Source of the DNA: Scandinavium manionii
Lineage (GTDB): Bacteria; Pseudomonadota; Gammaproteobacteria; Enterobacterales; Enterobacteriaceae
Direction: 5' to 3'
Assembly (NCBI RefSeq): GCF_024764775.1
Contig: NZ_JALIGC010000030.1
Span: 57,918-121,917, forward strand
Length of the DNA stretch: 64,000 bases
Below are positions 25,782 to 33,906 of this stretch, piece after piece. The notes beneath the pieces were generated by a model. That model did no database searches. It had not been told where the DNA came from and saw nothing but the letters and a program-made list of their open reading frames with translations. Every line of letters begins with the position of its first letter. Position 1 is the first letter of the stretch. The position numbers were made by a program, and so were the translations under genes.

Positions 25782-26954
25782 TTAGTTGGCGTTGGCCTGC
25801 ACGATGGTGTTGATCAGCTTATTCACAGGATCAAGGCTAATTTCACGTGCATTACTTTCATAAGCAGGCGTGTGACGCGTCTGATTCGCCAGCATTTCAC
25901 CGTCGCGGTTGGAGGTATCCACCTTCACCAGCGTAGACAGCCCAATACGCAGCGGATGCTGAGCCAGCTGTTTTTCGTCCAGCTCTACGCGAACCGGCAG
26001 ACGCTGAACCACTTTGATCCAGTTTCCGGTGGCGTTCTGCGCCGGAAGCAAGGAGAAGGCACTGCCGGTCCCCATATCCAGACCCACTACTTTCCCGGTG
26101 TACTTCACGTCATCGCCGTAGATATCGCTGATAACGGTCACAGGCTGGCCAATACGCATATGCGCCAGCTGGGTTTCTTTAAAGTTAGCATCGATCCATA
26201 GATTGGTTGCCGGAACCACCGCCATCAGCGGAGTGGTTGGGCTAATCTGCGCGCCTGGCTGAACCGCACGGCGAGAGACGTAGCCGGTCATCGGGCTAAC
26301 GATTTTGGTACGTTCCAGCGCAAGCCACGCGTTACGTACTTCGGTCGCTGCCTGTTTCACCGCTGGCTGGTCTTCCAGTTTGGTCCCCAGAATCATGGCC
26401 TGGTTGGCATTAAACTGCTGAATAGTCACATTCAGTTCAGCCTGTGCACTGGCCACGGCATCACGGGCGTGCTGCAGCTCTTCGCGACCAATCAGGTTCG
26501 CGGTGCCCAGCGGAATACGACGGTTAAGGTCGGTCTGCACCTGCGCCAGTGCTGTTTTTTTGACGTCGATGCTGGCCTGTAATTGCTTGCTATTGATCAT
26601 CATCTGGCGGGTCTGACGCACGCTGGAGGCAAGCCCCGTCTGTGCACGTTCAAACGCCTGCTGCGCATCGGTCTGGTCGAGGGTGACCAGCACATCGCCT
26701 TTTTGCACGAAGTCGGTGTTATCAGCCCAGACTTTCGTCACGCTGCCCGACACCTGTGCCATGATTTGAACCTGGTTCCCTGCCACGTATGCATCATCGG
26801 TATCTTCATAATGACGCAGTACTAAAAACCAATAAATCCCATATGCCACGGCAATAACAATAAAGAGCAAGGTCAGCAGAAGAAGGGCACCTTTACGTTT
26901 ACCTTTCTTGGTGGCCGGTTGCTGCGGGGTTTGAGTCTCCGCATTCGCGCTCAT
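25782..26954 (-). CDS. emrA: Multidrug efflux membrane-fusion protein EmrA
   Basis: Periplasmic adaptor of 390 residues with an N-terminal cytoplasmic tail, one membrane helix (about 24-46), lipoyl half-motifs around the coiled-coil hairpin (about 90-210) and beta-barrel. Start at ATG 26954 (MSANAETQTPQQP), matching E. coli; an ATG 12 bp upstream gives a four-residue extension. Links EmrB to TolC. Confidence 0.95.
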   Translation of the reverse strand: MSANAETQTPQQPATKKGKRKGALLLLTLLFIVIAVAYGIYWFLVLRHYEDTDDAYVAGNQVQIMAQVSGSVTKVWADNTDFVQKGDVLVTLDQTDAQQAFERAQTGLASSVRQTRQMMINSKQLQASIDVKKTALAQVQTDLNRRIPLGTANLIGREELQHARDAVASAQAELNVTIQQFNANQAMILGTKLEDQPAVKQAATEVRNAWLALERTKIVSPMTGYVSRRAVQPGAQISPTTPLMAVVPATNLWIDANFKETQLAHMRIGQPVTVISDIYGDDVKYTGKVVGLDMGTGSAFSLLPAQNATGNWIKVVQRLPVRVELDEKQLAQHPLRIGLSTLVKVDTSNRDGEMLANQTRHTPAYESNAREISLDPVNKLINTIVQANAN

Positions 26955-27010
26955 GTTTTTCTCCACGATCTTATTATTTCACATCGGCTAAGCCGACCTT
27001 TTGTCAGAAA

Positions 27011-27034
27011 GGCCAGCAGATTTCGCTGCTGGCC
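27011..27034 (-). terminator. Hairpin between mprA and emrA
   Basis: Perfect 9-bp stem GGCCAGCAG / CTGCTGGCC with a 6-base loop, followed on the minus strand by TTTCTGACAAAA. It may partly terminate mprA transcription, tuning the ratio of repressor to pump. Confidence 0.55.
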
Positions 27035-27079
27035 TGTCGGTTTTATTTTTGAAATCAGGAAACTGAGCGATTCACACGC

Positions 27080-27610
27080 TTAGCGAAGCCCTTCCAGGAC
27101 CACGCCATCCTCATCCATCTGGTCGAGACGGGTCAGGAGTTTTCGGGTGATTTGCTCGAGGCTCTCTTTTTCGGTGACGCTTAAAGAAGACCAGAGCTGG
27201 TGCAGGCAGTTGTGCTGCGGCGGTAACACTTCGCGCAGGAACTGATGTCCTTTCTCGGTGAGTTGCAGATGCAGGCAGCGACGGTCATTGTCGCTTTCAC
27301 GGCGTTCAATCCAGCCGCGTTTTTCCAGTTCATCAGCAATACGGGTGGCGTTCGTACGTGAAGAACCCAGTGCGCAGCTCAGTTCTGACGGCTGAATACT
27401 GTGGTTTTCCTGAGACTCCAGCGTGATTAACGCCATAAATAATGTCTCGTTGATACCCTGAGCTTTCAGCATCTTATTGCGGTTTTCCAGCAACTTCCCT
27501 TGCATGTGCATGCACAGGCGAGTCAGAAGGATTTCCTGGTACGGGAAATCTTCATAGCGGCTGGCGCGAAACTTTAGCATTTGTTCAATGGGCGTAAACG
27601 AACTATCCAT
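27080..27610 (-). CDS. mprA: MarR-family repressor MprA (EmrR)
   Basis: 176-residue winged-helix repressor of the emr operon, relieved by ligands such as salicylate, CCCP and nalidixic acid. The winged helix lies at about 60-130 (LSCALGSSRTNATRIADELEKRGWIERRES, DNDRRCLHLQLTEKG). Same length and order (mprA-emrA-emrB) as in E. coli. Confidence 0.95.
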   Translation of the reverse strand: MDSSFTPIEQMLKFRASRYEDFPYQEILLTRLCMHMQGKLLENRNKMLKAQGINETLFMALITLESQENHSIQPSELSCALGSSRTNATRIADELEKRGWIERRESDNDRRCLHLQLTEKGHQFLREVLPPQHNCLHQLWSSLSVTEKESLEQITRKLLTRLDQMDEDGVVLEGLR

Positions 27611-27711
27611 TTGGGCATAACCTCATTAATTACAGCCGATATAGTAACGACGGTGACAAATAATGTAAATGAATTAATCTGACGAATTCATACGATGGAG
27701 CAAATAAATCA

Positions 27712-27746
27712 AAAAATTGAGACCGGCGGCAAAGGTACACGCCGCC
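27712..27746 (-). terminator. Possible terminator downstream of the MFS gene
   Basis: On the minus strand GGCGGC-N10-GCCGCC is followed, after GGTCTC, by AATTTTTTG. It is 140 bp after the MFS stop. The interval 27611-27886 otherwise holds the mprA promoter side and no gene I can support. Confidence 0.4.
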
Positions 27747-27886
27747 AGTGTCCGGGAGGTTTCAGTGCGTGGATGAATTATTTACCCTTGAAACAGTTGC
27801 CCGGCTAATCAGGTAGATAACCTTAACAGACCAGGGGATGTGCTTAAACCCCAACGCGGGAATAAGGCCCTGAATGTAGAGACTTT

Positions 27887-29071
27887 TCAGACAACGGCTT
27901 CTTGTCGGTGAAAACCTCGCCACCATACCAGCAGGTTCAGTGCGGCCATTGTCATCCCGGCGAGGCAAACGCCCGCCCAGCCCCAGTGCTGCCACGCAAA
28001 TGCCGAAATCAGCGACCCGGCAGCTCCGCCGATGAAGTAGCTGGTCATATAGCCTGCGGTAAGACGATTACGTGCTTCTGGCTGCACGCGGTAAATCACC
28101 GTCTGGTTGGTGATGTGTACGCCCTGCACGGTGAGGTCCAGCACCAGAATGCCGACAATCAACGCCAGCACCGAGGCGTGTCCAAACCAGATAGCCAGCC
28201 AGGAGAGCAGAAGCAGCACCAGCCCGGTAGTGGTGGTGAGATGTGATTTGCCTTTGTCCGCCAGACCACCTGCCGGACGAGCGCCCAGCGCCCCGGCAGC
28301 ACCCGCCAGGCCAAACAGGCCAATCATGCCTTCCGAAAAGTGGAATGGTGCGCCCGCCAGCAGAAATGCCATCGAGGTCCAGAGAATGCTGAAGTTAGCG
28401 AAGGTCAGACAGCCGAGCAGCGCGCGGGTGCGCAGGAGTTTATCGTGCTTAAACAAGCTGAATACGGAACGCAGCAGCTGCGGGTAATTCAGATGCGTTT
28501 CCGTTTTCACTTTCGGCAAGCCGCGCCACAGGGCGAATGCCATCAGCACCATTAATACCGACGCCACCCAATACACGGTGCGCCAGCCGCCGAGACTGGC
28601 CAGCAGCCCGGCGACGGTTCGCGCCAGCAAAATGCCGAGCAGTAACCCGCTCATGATGGTGCCGACCACTTTTCCGCGTTTATCCGGACTGGCGAGCGTC
28701 GCGGCTAGCGGGACCAGAATTTGCGCCACCACCGAAAACAGGCCGGTCAGGGCGGTGCCGAGGATCATCATCGCAAGAGACTGGCTGGAGGCGGTAATGA
28801 GCATTCCGCCCGCCGCCAGTAACGTCATGCTAACGATTAAGGTTCGGCGCTCAAACATATCGCCCAGTGGCACCAGGAACAGCAGCCCGGCGGCGTAGCC
28901 CAGTTGTGCGGCGGTGACGATAAAACCGGCTTGTCCTGCGCTCAGAGAAAAGGCGCGGGCAATGGTGTCCAGCAGTGGTTGGGCATAGTAATTACTGGCC
29001 ACAGCAAGGCCGGTTGCGACGGACATCAGCGCAATCAGCGCCGGGCTAAGCTCATGAGATTTTTTGGTCAT
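27887..29071 (-). CDS. MFS transporter (YgaY-like)
   Basis: Twelve-helix major facilitator of 394 residues, drug-proton antiporter type, with a helix 2-3 loop motif GDMFERRTLIV and PLAATLASPDKRGKVVG in the middle of the N-half. It stands where E. coli K-12 has the defective ygaY, next to mprA; here the frame is intact. Substrate unknown. Start ATG 29071 with AAAGAACA before it. Confidence 0.85.
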   Translation of the reverse strand: MTKKSHELSPALIALMSVATGLAVASNYYAQPLLDTIARAFSLSAGQAGFIVTAAQLGYAAGLLFLVPLGDMFERRTLIVSMTLLAAGGMLITASSQSLAMMILGTALTGLFSVVAQILVPLAATLASPDKRGKVVGTIMSGLLLGILLARTVAGLLASLGGWRTVYWVASVLMVLMAFALWRGLPKVKTETHLNYPQLLRSVFSLFKHDKLLRTRALLGCLTFANFSILWTSMAFLLAGAPFHFSEGMIGLFGLAGAAGALGARPAGGLADKGKSHLTTTTGLVLLLLSWLAIWFGHASVLALIVGILVLDLTVQGVHITNQTVIYRVQPEARNRLTAGYMTSYFIGGAAGSLISAFAWQHWGWAGVCLAGMTMAALNLLVWWRGFHRQEAVV

Positions 29072-29170
29072 TGTTCTTTAAGTGATTATTTTGCAGGTAA
29101 GCAATGATAACCAATAAGTGCGGGGAGAAGGAAAATGAAGGATGTCGGATAGTGCGGTGAGTGGAAATCC

Positions 29171-29200
29171 AGGCCCGGCAAGCAGAGTGCTGCCGGGCCT
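29171..29200 (-). terminator. proX terminator hairpin
   Basis: Perfect 10-bp stem AGGCCCGGCA / TGCCGGGCCT, 10 bp after the proX stop. It lacks a long T-run. Confidence 0.6.
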
Positions 29201-29210
29201 GAGAACGTGC

Positions 29211-30206
29211 TTACTTCTGCGCAGCCATCGCTTCTTTCACCCAGCCGTCAAACTGCTGCTGGTGAGCTGAAATCCAACCGTCCACATGACCCTGGATATC
29301 GGCTTCTGACGAATGACCTTCGTGCATCATCGCGTTTTCGGCGTTGATATCAGAGATAGGCAGTTTCATCAGCGCGAACAGCTTCGCCGCCGCCGGGTTT
29401 TTCTCGGCCCAGGCTTTGTTGGCCACGATATGCATGGTGTTCACCGGGAAACCATAATTGGCACCGTTCGGCAGCTTGGTGTCGATATCTTTCTGCTCGC
29501 CCGGCATTGCGGAGAACGGCACCTGCAGCCACACCACGTCTTTGCCCGGCTTCAGCACATCGCTCACCCAGTATGGCGTCCAGGTGTAATACAGCACCGG
29601 TTTGCCTTCTTTAAAGCGTGTAATCGTATCGGCCATCATGGCCGCGTAGTTACCCTGGTTATGCACCACGGTATTGCTCAGGCCGTACGCGTCAATCTGA
29701 TGATTAATTACCGCTTCACAACCCCAGCCCGGCGTACAACCGGTCAGGTCTGCTTTACCGTCGCCGTTAGTATCGAAGATTTTGGCAAGCTTCGGATCTT
29801 TCAGCTGATCGATTTTGGTGATGTGGTACTTCTCAGCGGTTTTCTTATCCATCAGATAACCCTGCGCGGCACCGGTCACGTACACACCTTCACGATAAAA
29901 CTTCTTATCGCCACCGGCTGCGGTATACATATCGTCATGCAGCGGTTTCCAGTTCACGGCGGTAAAGGTCGCATCTCCGGAGGCAATCGAGGTATAGCCG
30001 ACGTTGTAATCCACTTCGCTCGGTTTGCTGACGGTGTAACCCAGTTTCTCCAGCGCACGGCTAACCAGCAGGGTCTGGAAGGTCTCTTCGGAAATGGTGC
30101 TCTGTACCGGCTGAACGGTAATGCCTTTGCCTGGCAGGTCAGCGGCAAACGCGCTACCGGAGACAAGGGTGGCAAACGCAGTGGCAAAAATTACGCTATT
30201 TCGCAT
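29211..30206 (-). CDS. proX: Glycine betaine/proline-betaine binding protein ProX
   Basis: Periplasmic binding protein of the ProU osmoprotectant importer, 331 residues (E. coli 330). A signal peptide ends SAFA-ADLPGKG; the OpuAC fold carries the tryptophans of the betaine box in TAVNWKPL and TWTPYWV. Last gene of proVWX. Confidence 0.96.
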   Translation of the reverse strand: MRNSVIFATAFATLVSGSAFAADLPGKGITVQPVQSTISEETFQTLLVSRALEKLGYTVSKPSEVDYNVGYTSIASGDATFTAVNWKPLHDDMYTAAGGDKKFYREGVYVTGAAQGYLMDKKTAEKYHITKIDQLKDPKLAKIFDTNGDGKADLTGCTPGWGCEAVINHQIDAYGLSNTVVHNQGNYAAMMADTITRFKEGKPVLYYTWTPYWVSDVLKPGKDVVWLQVPFSAMPGEQKDIDTKLPNGANYGFPVNTMHIVANKAWAEKNPAAAKLFALMKLPISDINAENAMMHEGHSSEADIQGHVDGWISAHQQQFDGWVKEAMAAQK

Positions 30207-30237
30207 TGTTGTTCCTTTATAAGTATCAGGGAGTGGA

Positions 30238-30259
30238 CCCGGCAGGCAGGGCTGCCGGG
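30238..30259. repeat. Hairpin between proW and proX
   Basis: Stem CCCGGCAG / CTGCCGGG with a 6-base loop, in the 63-bp proW-proX interval. Such intercistronic hairpins often protect the upstream message. Confidence 0.55.
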
Positions 30260-30269
30260 AAATGCAGAA

Positions 30270-31352
30270 TTACTTGATGAAGAAGCGAGTCACCAGGCCT
30301 ACTGGGCCAGTGGTGTACCAGCGACGGTTGCCGCGACTACGGGAATCACGGCCAGCAGCCTGAGTCAGACGGTCGAGAATAATCGCGAGGATAACGATCC
30401 CCACCCCGCCGACGGTCGCCAGACCCATATCGAGTCGGCCGATACCGCGCAGAACCATTTGTCCCAGACCACCTACGGCAATCATCGAGGCGATAACCAC
30501 CATCGACAGCGCTAGCATCAGGGTCTGGTTCACACCAGCCATAATGGTCGGCATCGCCAGCGGCAGCTGCACTTTGAACAGCATCTGGCGCGGGCTGGCA
30601 CCAAACGAGCGCGACGCTTCGATAAGATCGGCTGGCACCTGGTTAATCCCGAGGATAGTCAGACGCACAATCGGCGGCAGGGCAAAGATGATGGTCACCA
30701 CCACGCCCGGCACGTTACCGATACCGAACAGCATCACGATAGGCACCAGATACACGAACGCGGGTGTCGTCTGCATCGCATCGAGCAGCGGCCGGATTAT
30801 CTTCGACGCACGCGGACTACGCGCCAGCCAAATGCCAAGCGGCAGGCCGATAACGATGCAGAACAACAGGGCGGTCAGTACCAGCGCGAGGGTCACCATC
30901 GCCTGAGACCACGCGCCAATTGCACCAATCAAAATCAGTGAAATCAGTGAGGCGATACCCATTCCGGCGCCGCCAATCTGCCAGGCAATCAGGGCAAAGA
31001 CCGCAATTGCCACCGGCGCGGGCATACCCAGCAACAGCTGCTGGAAGCCACCCAGAATGTAATCCACGGGTACACGAATGCCCTGGAACACGGGACGGAA
31101 ATGCACCACTATCCAGTCAATCCCGCTGGTTACCCAGCTATCGAGTGGGATCAGTGTCTTATGGAACGGGTCCAGAATATCGAAGTGTTCTGCTTTTGGC
31201 GCAGGCGCGCTATGCAGCCAGTCTGCGCCGCCGCCATTTGCAGGCGGAGTAGAAGCAGGCGTGCCCCAGGCGTCGGCAGATGGCGCAGCGCCTGATTGTG
31301 CGGCGCTATCGGCCGCCGGTGTGGTTGCCCACGGATTCGATTGATCAGCCAT
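30270..31352 (-). CDS. proW: Glycine betaine/L-proline permease ProW
   Basis: Inner-membrane permease of 360 residues. A long polar, proline- and alanine-rich N-terminal tail of about 100 residues precedes the membrane domain, as is typical of E. coli ProW. The BPD_transp_1 coupling loop EASRSFGASPRQMLFKVQLPLA lies near residue 245. It overlaps proV by 8 bp. Confidence 0.95.
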   Translation of the reverse strand: MADQSNPWATTPAADSAAQSGAAPSADAWGTPASTPPANGGGADWLHSAPAPKAEHFDILDPFHKTLIPLDSWVTSGIDWIVVHFRPVFQGIRVPVDYILGGFQQLLLGMPAPVAIAVFALIAWQIGGAGMGIASLISLILIGAIGAWSQAMVTLALVLTALLFCIVIGLPLGIWLARSPRASKIIRPLLDAMQTTPAFVYLVPIVMLFGIGNVPGVVVTIIFALPPIVRLTILGINQVPADLIEASRSFGASPRQMLFKVQLPLAMPTIMAGVNQTLMLALSMVVIASMIAVGGLGQMVLRGIGRLDMGLATVGGVGIVILAIILDRLTQAAGRDSRSRGNRRWYTTGPVGLVTRFFIK

Positions 31353-32547
31353 TGTTTGTTCCCTCGCGATCTAAAGCCTGTAGCAGCATGCTCTTGGAGA
31401 TGATGCCCACGTACTGTTGTTCTTCGTCGATGACCGGTACCGCGCACGGTGCCTGACCAACGTGAGAGAGCAACTCGCTAAGCGCGGTCTGAGCGTCAAG
31501 AGGCAGTGGCGCATCCAGCAGCGCAGCGTCTATGCCCAGGCCCTCGGCCAGCGCGGCCTTCAGAGAATCAATGGAAACAATACCGACAAATTTATTACCG
31601 CGTTCAACGACATAGCCATATTCGCGGTCTTCATCTTGCAACAGCTTAATCGCAGAGCGTGGGCCAAAGCCCGGCGTTTTACGCAGCAGCCCTTTTGGGT
31701 TACGGCGCGCAATGTCTTTGGCGCTAAACACCTGGCTGATATCCACGCCACGGAAGAAGGTGCGCACATAGTCATTGGCCGGATTATTCAGAATTTCATC
31801 CGGTGTACCGACCTGTACCACTCGGCCGTTTTGCATAATGGCAATACGGTCGCCGATGCGCATGGCTTCGTCGAGATCGTGGGAAATAAAGACAACGGTG
31901 CGCTGATGACGGGCCTGTAATTTCACCAGCTCGTCCTGCATTTCGGTACGAATTAAAGGGTCGAGCGCGGAGAACGCTTCATCCATTAATAAGATGTCAG
32001 GGTTAATGGCTAATGCACGGGCGAGACCCACGCGCTGGCGCATCCCCCCGGATAATTCATCCGGATAACCGTGAGCATAATTTTCGAGACCCACCTGACG
32101 AAGCGCGTCCAGGGCTTTTTCATGACGCTCTTGCGGTGGCACGCCCGCTAATTCCATTCCGAAGGCCGTATTATCCAGGACGTTCATATGCGGCATAAGC
32201 GCAAATGACTGGAAGACCATCGCAATTTTCTTTCTGCGCACCTCACGGAGCTCAGCATCGGATATTTTCGCAATATCAATACCGTCGATGAGAACCTGAC
32301 CGCGGGTGGGTTCAATCAGGCGATTGAGAAGGCGTACCATGGTGGATTTACCGGAGCCGGATAACCCCATGATGACAAAAATCTCGCCTTCTTCAATGGC
32401 CAGACTGGCGTCCATAACGCCAAGTGACAACCCGGTCTTCTCAAGAATTTGTTCTTTCGAATGACCTTTTTCAATATATTTGAATGCGCGTTGCGGATGC
32501 TCGCCAAATATTTTATAAAGATTCTTAACTTCTAATTTAATTGCCAT
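31345..32547 (-). CDS. proV: Glycine betaine/L-proline transport ATPase ProV
   Basis: 400-residue ATPase with Walker A GLSGSGKST (about 61), signature LSGGMRQR, Walker B ILLMDEAFSALDP and two C-terminal CBS domains (about 280-395) that sense ionic strength. First gene of the osmotically induced proU operon. In E. coli an H-NS-bound element extends into the proV coding region; the AT-rich start is compatible with this. Confidence 0.96.
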   Translation of the reverse strand: MAIKLEVKNLYKIFGEHPQRAFKYIEKGHSKEQILEKTGLSLGVMDASLAIEEGEIFVIMGLSGSGKSTMVRLLNRLIEPTRGQVLIDGIDIAKISDAELREVRRKKIAMVFQSFALMPHMNVLDNTAFGMELAGVPPQERHEKALDALRQVGLENYAHGYPDELSGGMRQRVGLARALAINPDILLMDEAFSALDPLIRTEMQDELVKLQARHQRTVVFISHDLDEAMRIGDRIAIMQNGRVVQVGTPDEILNNPANDYVRTFFRGVDISQVFSAKDIARRNPKGLLRKTPGFGPRSAIKLLQDEDREYGYVVERGNKFVGIVSIDSLKAALAEGLGIDAALLDAPLPLDAQTALSELLSHVGQAPCAVPVIDEEQQYVGIISKSMLLQALDREGTNNG

Positions 32548-32808
32548 GCAATAAACTGATTCCTGTTATTTAATTATGTCGATATGCTACCTGATGAAAA
32601 TAATTGACCGGATCTACCCTAACATACTCAGAATCTGAGACAACCCTCAATGTCCTAATGACGCGGGCATTTCCGGCGCCAACAGGCGCGATGCCCCCAT
32701 GATATAAGGGCTGAGCACCCATGAAATTTGCTGATATTTTTTGTTACTGCGAGGGAAATTGGGGGTGAAATGATAGGATTATAAATAACTGCATTATAAA
32801 TATGGCTT
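32548..32808. other. proU upstream region
   Basis: AT-rich promoter region of proV. One imperfect hairpin (32665-32696: GGGCAT / ATGCCC with inner GCGCC / GGCGC) may end nrdF transcription, which would otherwise run into proU. No CDS seen. Confidence 0.45.
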
Positions 32809-32935
32809 AATCCTCTAAATAGTTCGAGTTGCAGGCGGGCGGCCAATGCGCAAATCCCCTGGAGCTTACTAAAGTAAGTGACAGGGGGGCACGCATGCAG
32901 CCAACGCACCTGCAACTTGAAATATGAAGAGGATT
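32809..32935. repeat. Dispersed palindromic repeat, full copy next to nrdF
   Basis: 127 bp with 27-bp imperfect terminal inverted repeats: left AATCCTCTAAATAGTTCGAG... and right ...CTTGAAATATGAAGAGGATT. An inner stem sits around GGAGCTTACTAAAGTAAGTG. The right end overlaps the nrdF stop codon by 2 bases. Related copies are at 39659-39784 and 12900-12955. Confidence 0.85.
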
Positions 32936-33896
32936 AGAAATTCCAGTCTTCGTCCTCGGTTTCGACCGCTTTCCCCATCACATAGGAAGAGCCAGAACCG
33001 GAGAAGAAGTCATGGTTTTCGTCGGCGTTCGGCGACAGCGCGGCCAGGATCGCCGGGTTCACGTCTGCCATTTCCGCCGGGAACAGCGCTTCATAGCCCA
33101 GATTCATCAGCGCCTTGTTGGCGTTGTAGCAAAGGAACGCTTTTACATCGTCTTCCCAACCGGTGCCAGCGTACAACGCGTCGGTATAGGCGAGTTCGTT
33201 GTCGTACAAATCCAACAGCAGTTCAAGGGCGAAATCTTTCAGCGCCTGCTGCTCTTCGGCGCTGACTTTTTCCAGGCCTTTCTGGAATTTATATCCGATG
33301 TAATATCCGTGAACCGCTTCGTCTCGAATAATCAAACGAATAAGATCTGCGGTATTGGTCAGCTTGCCACGGCTGGAGAAATACATCGGTAGCCAGAAGC
33401 CGGAATAGAACAGGAAGGATTCCAGAAAAACGCTGGCAATTTTTTTCTTCAGCGGCGCATCGGCGGCGTAGTGTTCCAGCATCAGCTGTGCTTTGCGCTG
33501 CAGCGGCGCGTTTTCTTCGCTCCAGGCGTAGGCCGCGTCCACGTCTTTGGTCTGGCACAGCGTGGAGAAAATCGAGCTGTACGAGCGGGCATGGACGGCT
33601 TCCATAAAGCTGATATTCGACATCACCGCTTCTTCGTGTGGCGTCAGCGCATCCGGCATCAGCGACGGCGCGCCAACGGTATTCTGAATGGTGTCGAGCA
33701 GCGTCAGTCCAGTGAATACGCGGATGGTCAGCTGCTGCTCGGCGTGACTCAGCGACTGCCACGCCGGAATGTCGTTCGACAGTGGTACTTTTTCCGGCAG
33801 CCAGAAGTTGCTGGTCAAACGGCTCCAGACCTCCAGGTCCTTATCGTCCTCAATCTTGTTCCAGTTAACGGCGCTGACGCGTGATAAACGGTTCAT
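32934..33896 (-). CDS. nrdF: Class Ib ribonucleotide reductase beta subunit
   Basis: Dimanganese/diiron-tyrosyl radical subunit of 320 residues. Metal ligands are in ISFMEAVHARSYS and RDEAVHGYYIGYK. It ends VETEDEDWNF, the C-terminal tail that docks on NrdE. The start is ATG 33896 (MNRLSRVSAVNWNKIEDDKD), matching E. coli; the frame is open 13 codons further, which overlaps nrdE's end. Works with NrdI in manganese cofactor assembly. Confidence 0.95.
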   Translation of the reverse strand: MNRLSRVSAVNWNKIEDDKDLEVWSRLTSNFWLPEKVPLSNDIPAWQSLSHAEQQLTIRVFTGLTLLDTIQNTVGAPSLMPDALTPHEEAVMSNISFMEAVHARSYSSIFSTLCQTKDVDAAYAWSEENAPLQRKAQLMLEHYAADAPLKKKIASVFLESFLFYSGFWLPMYFSSRGKLTNTADLIRLIIRDEAVHGYYIGYKFQKGLEKVSAEEQQALKDFALELLLDLYDNELAYTDALYAGTGWEDDVKAFLCYNANKALMNLGYEALFPAEMADVNPAILAALSPNADENHDFFSGSGSSYVMGKAVETEDEDWNF

Positions 33897-33906
33897 CCTT
33901 TTCTCC

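Noticed and set aside
27762..27995. 77-residue minus-strand frame downstream of the MFS gene
   Set aside because: Its first half lies out of frame inside the MFS gene and the rest resembles no protein.
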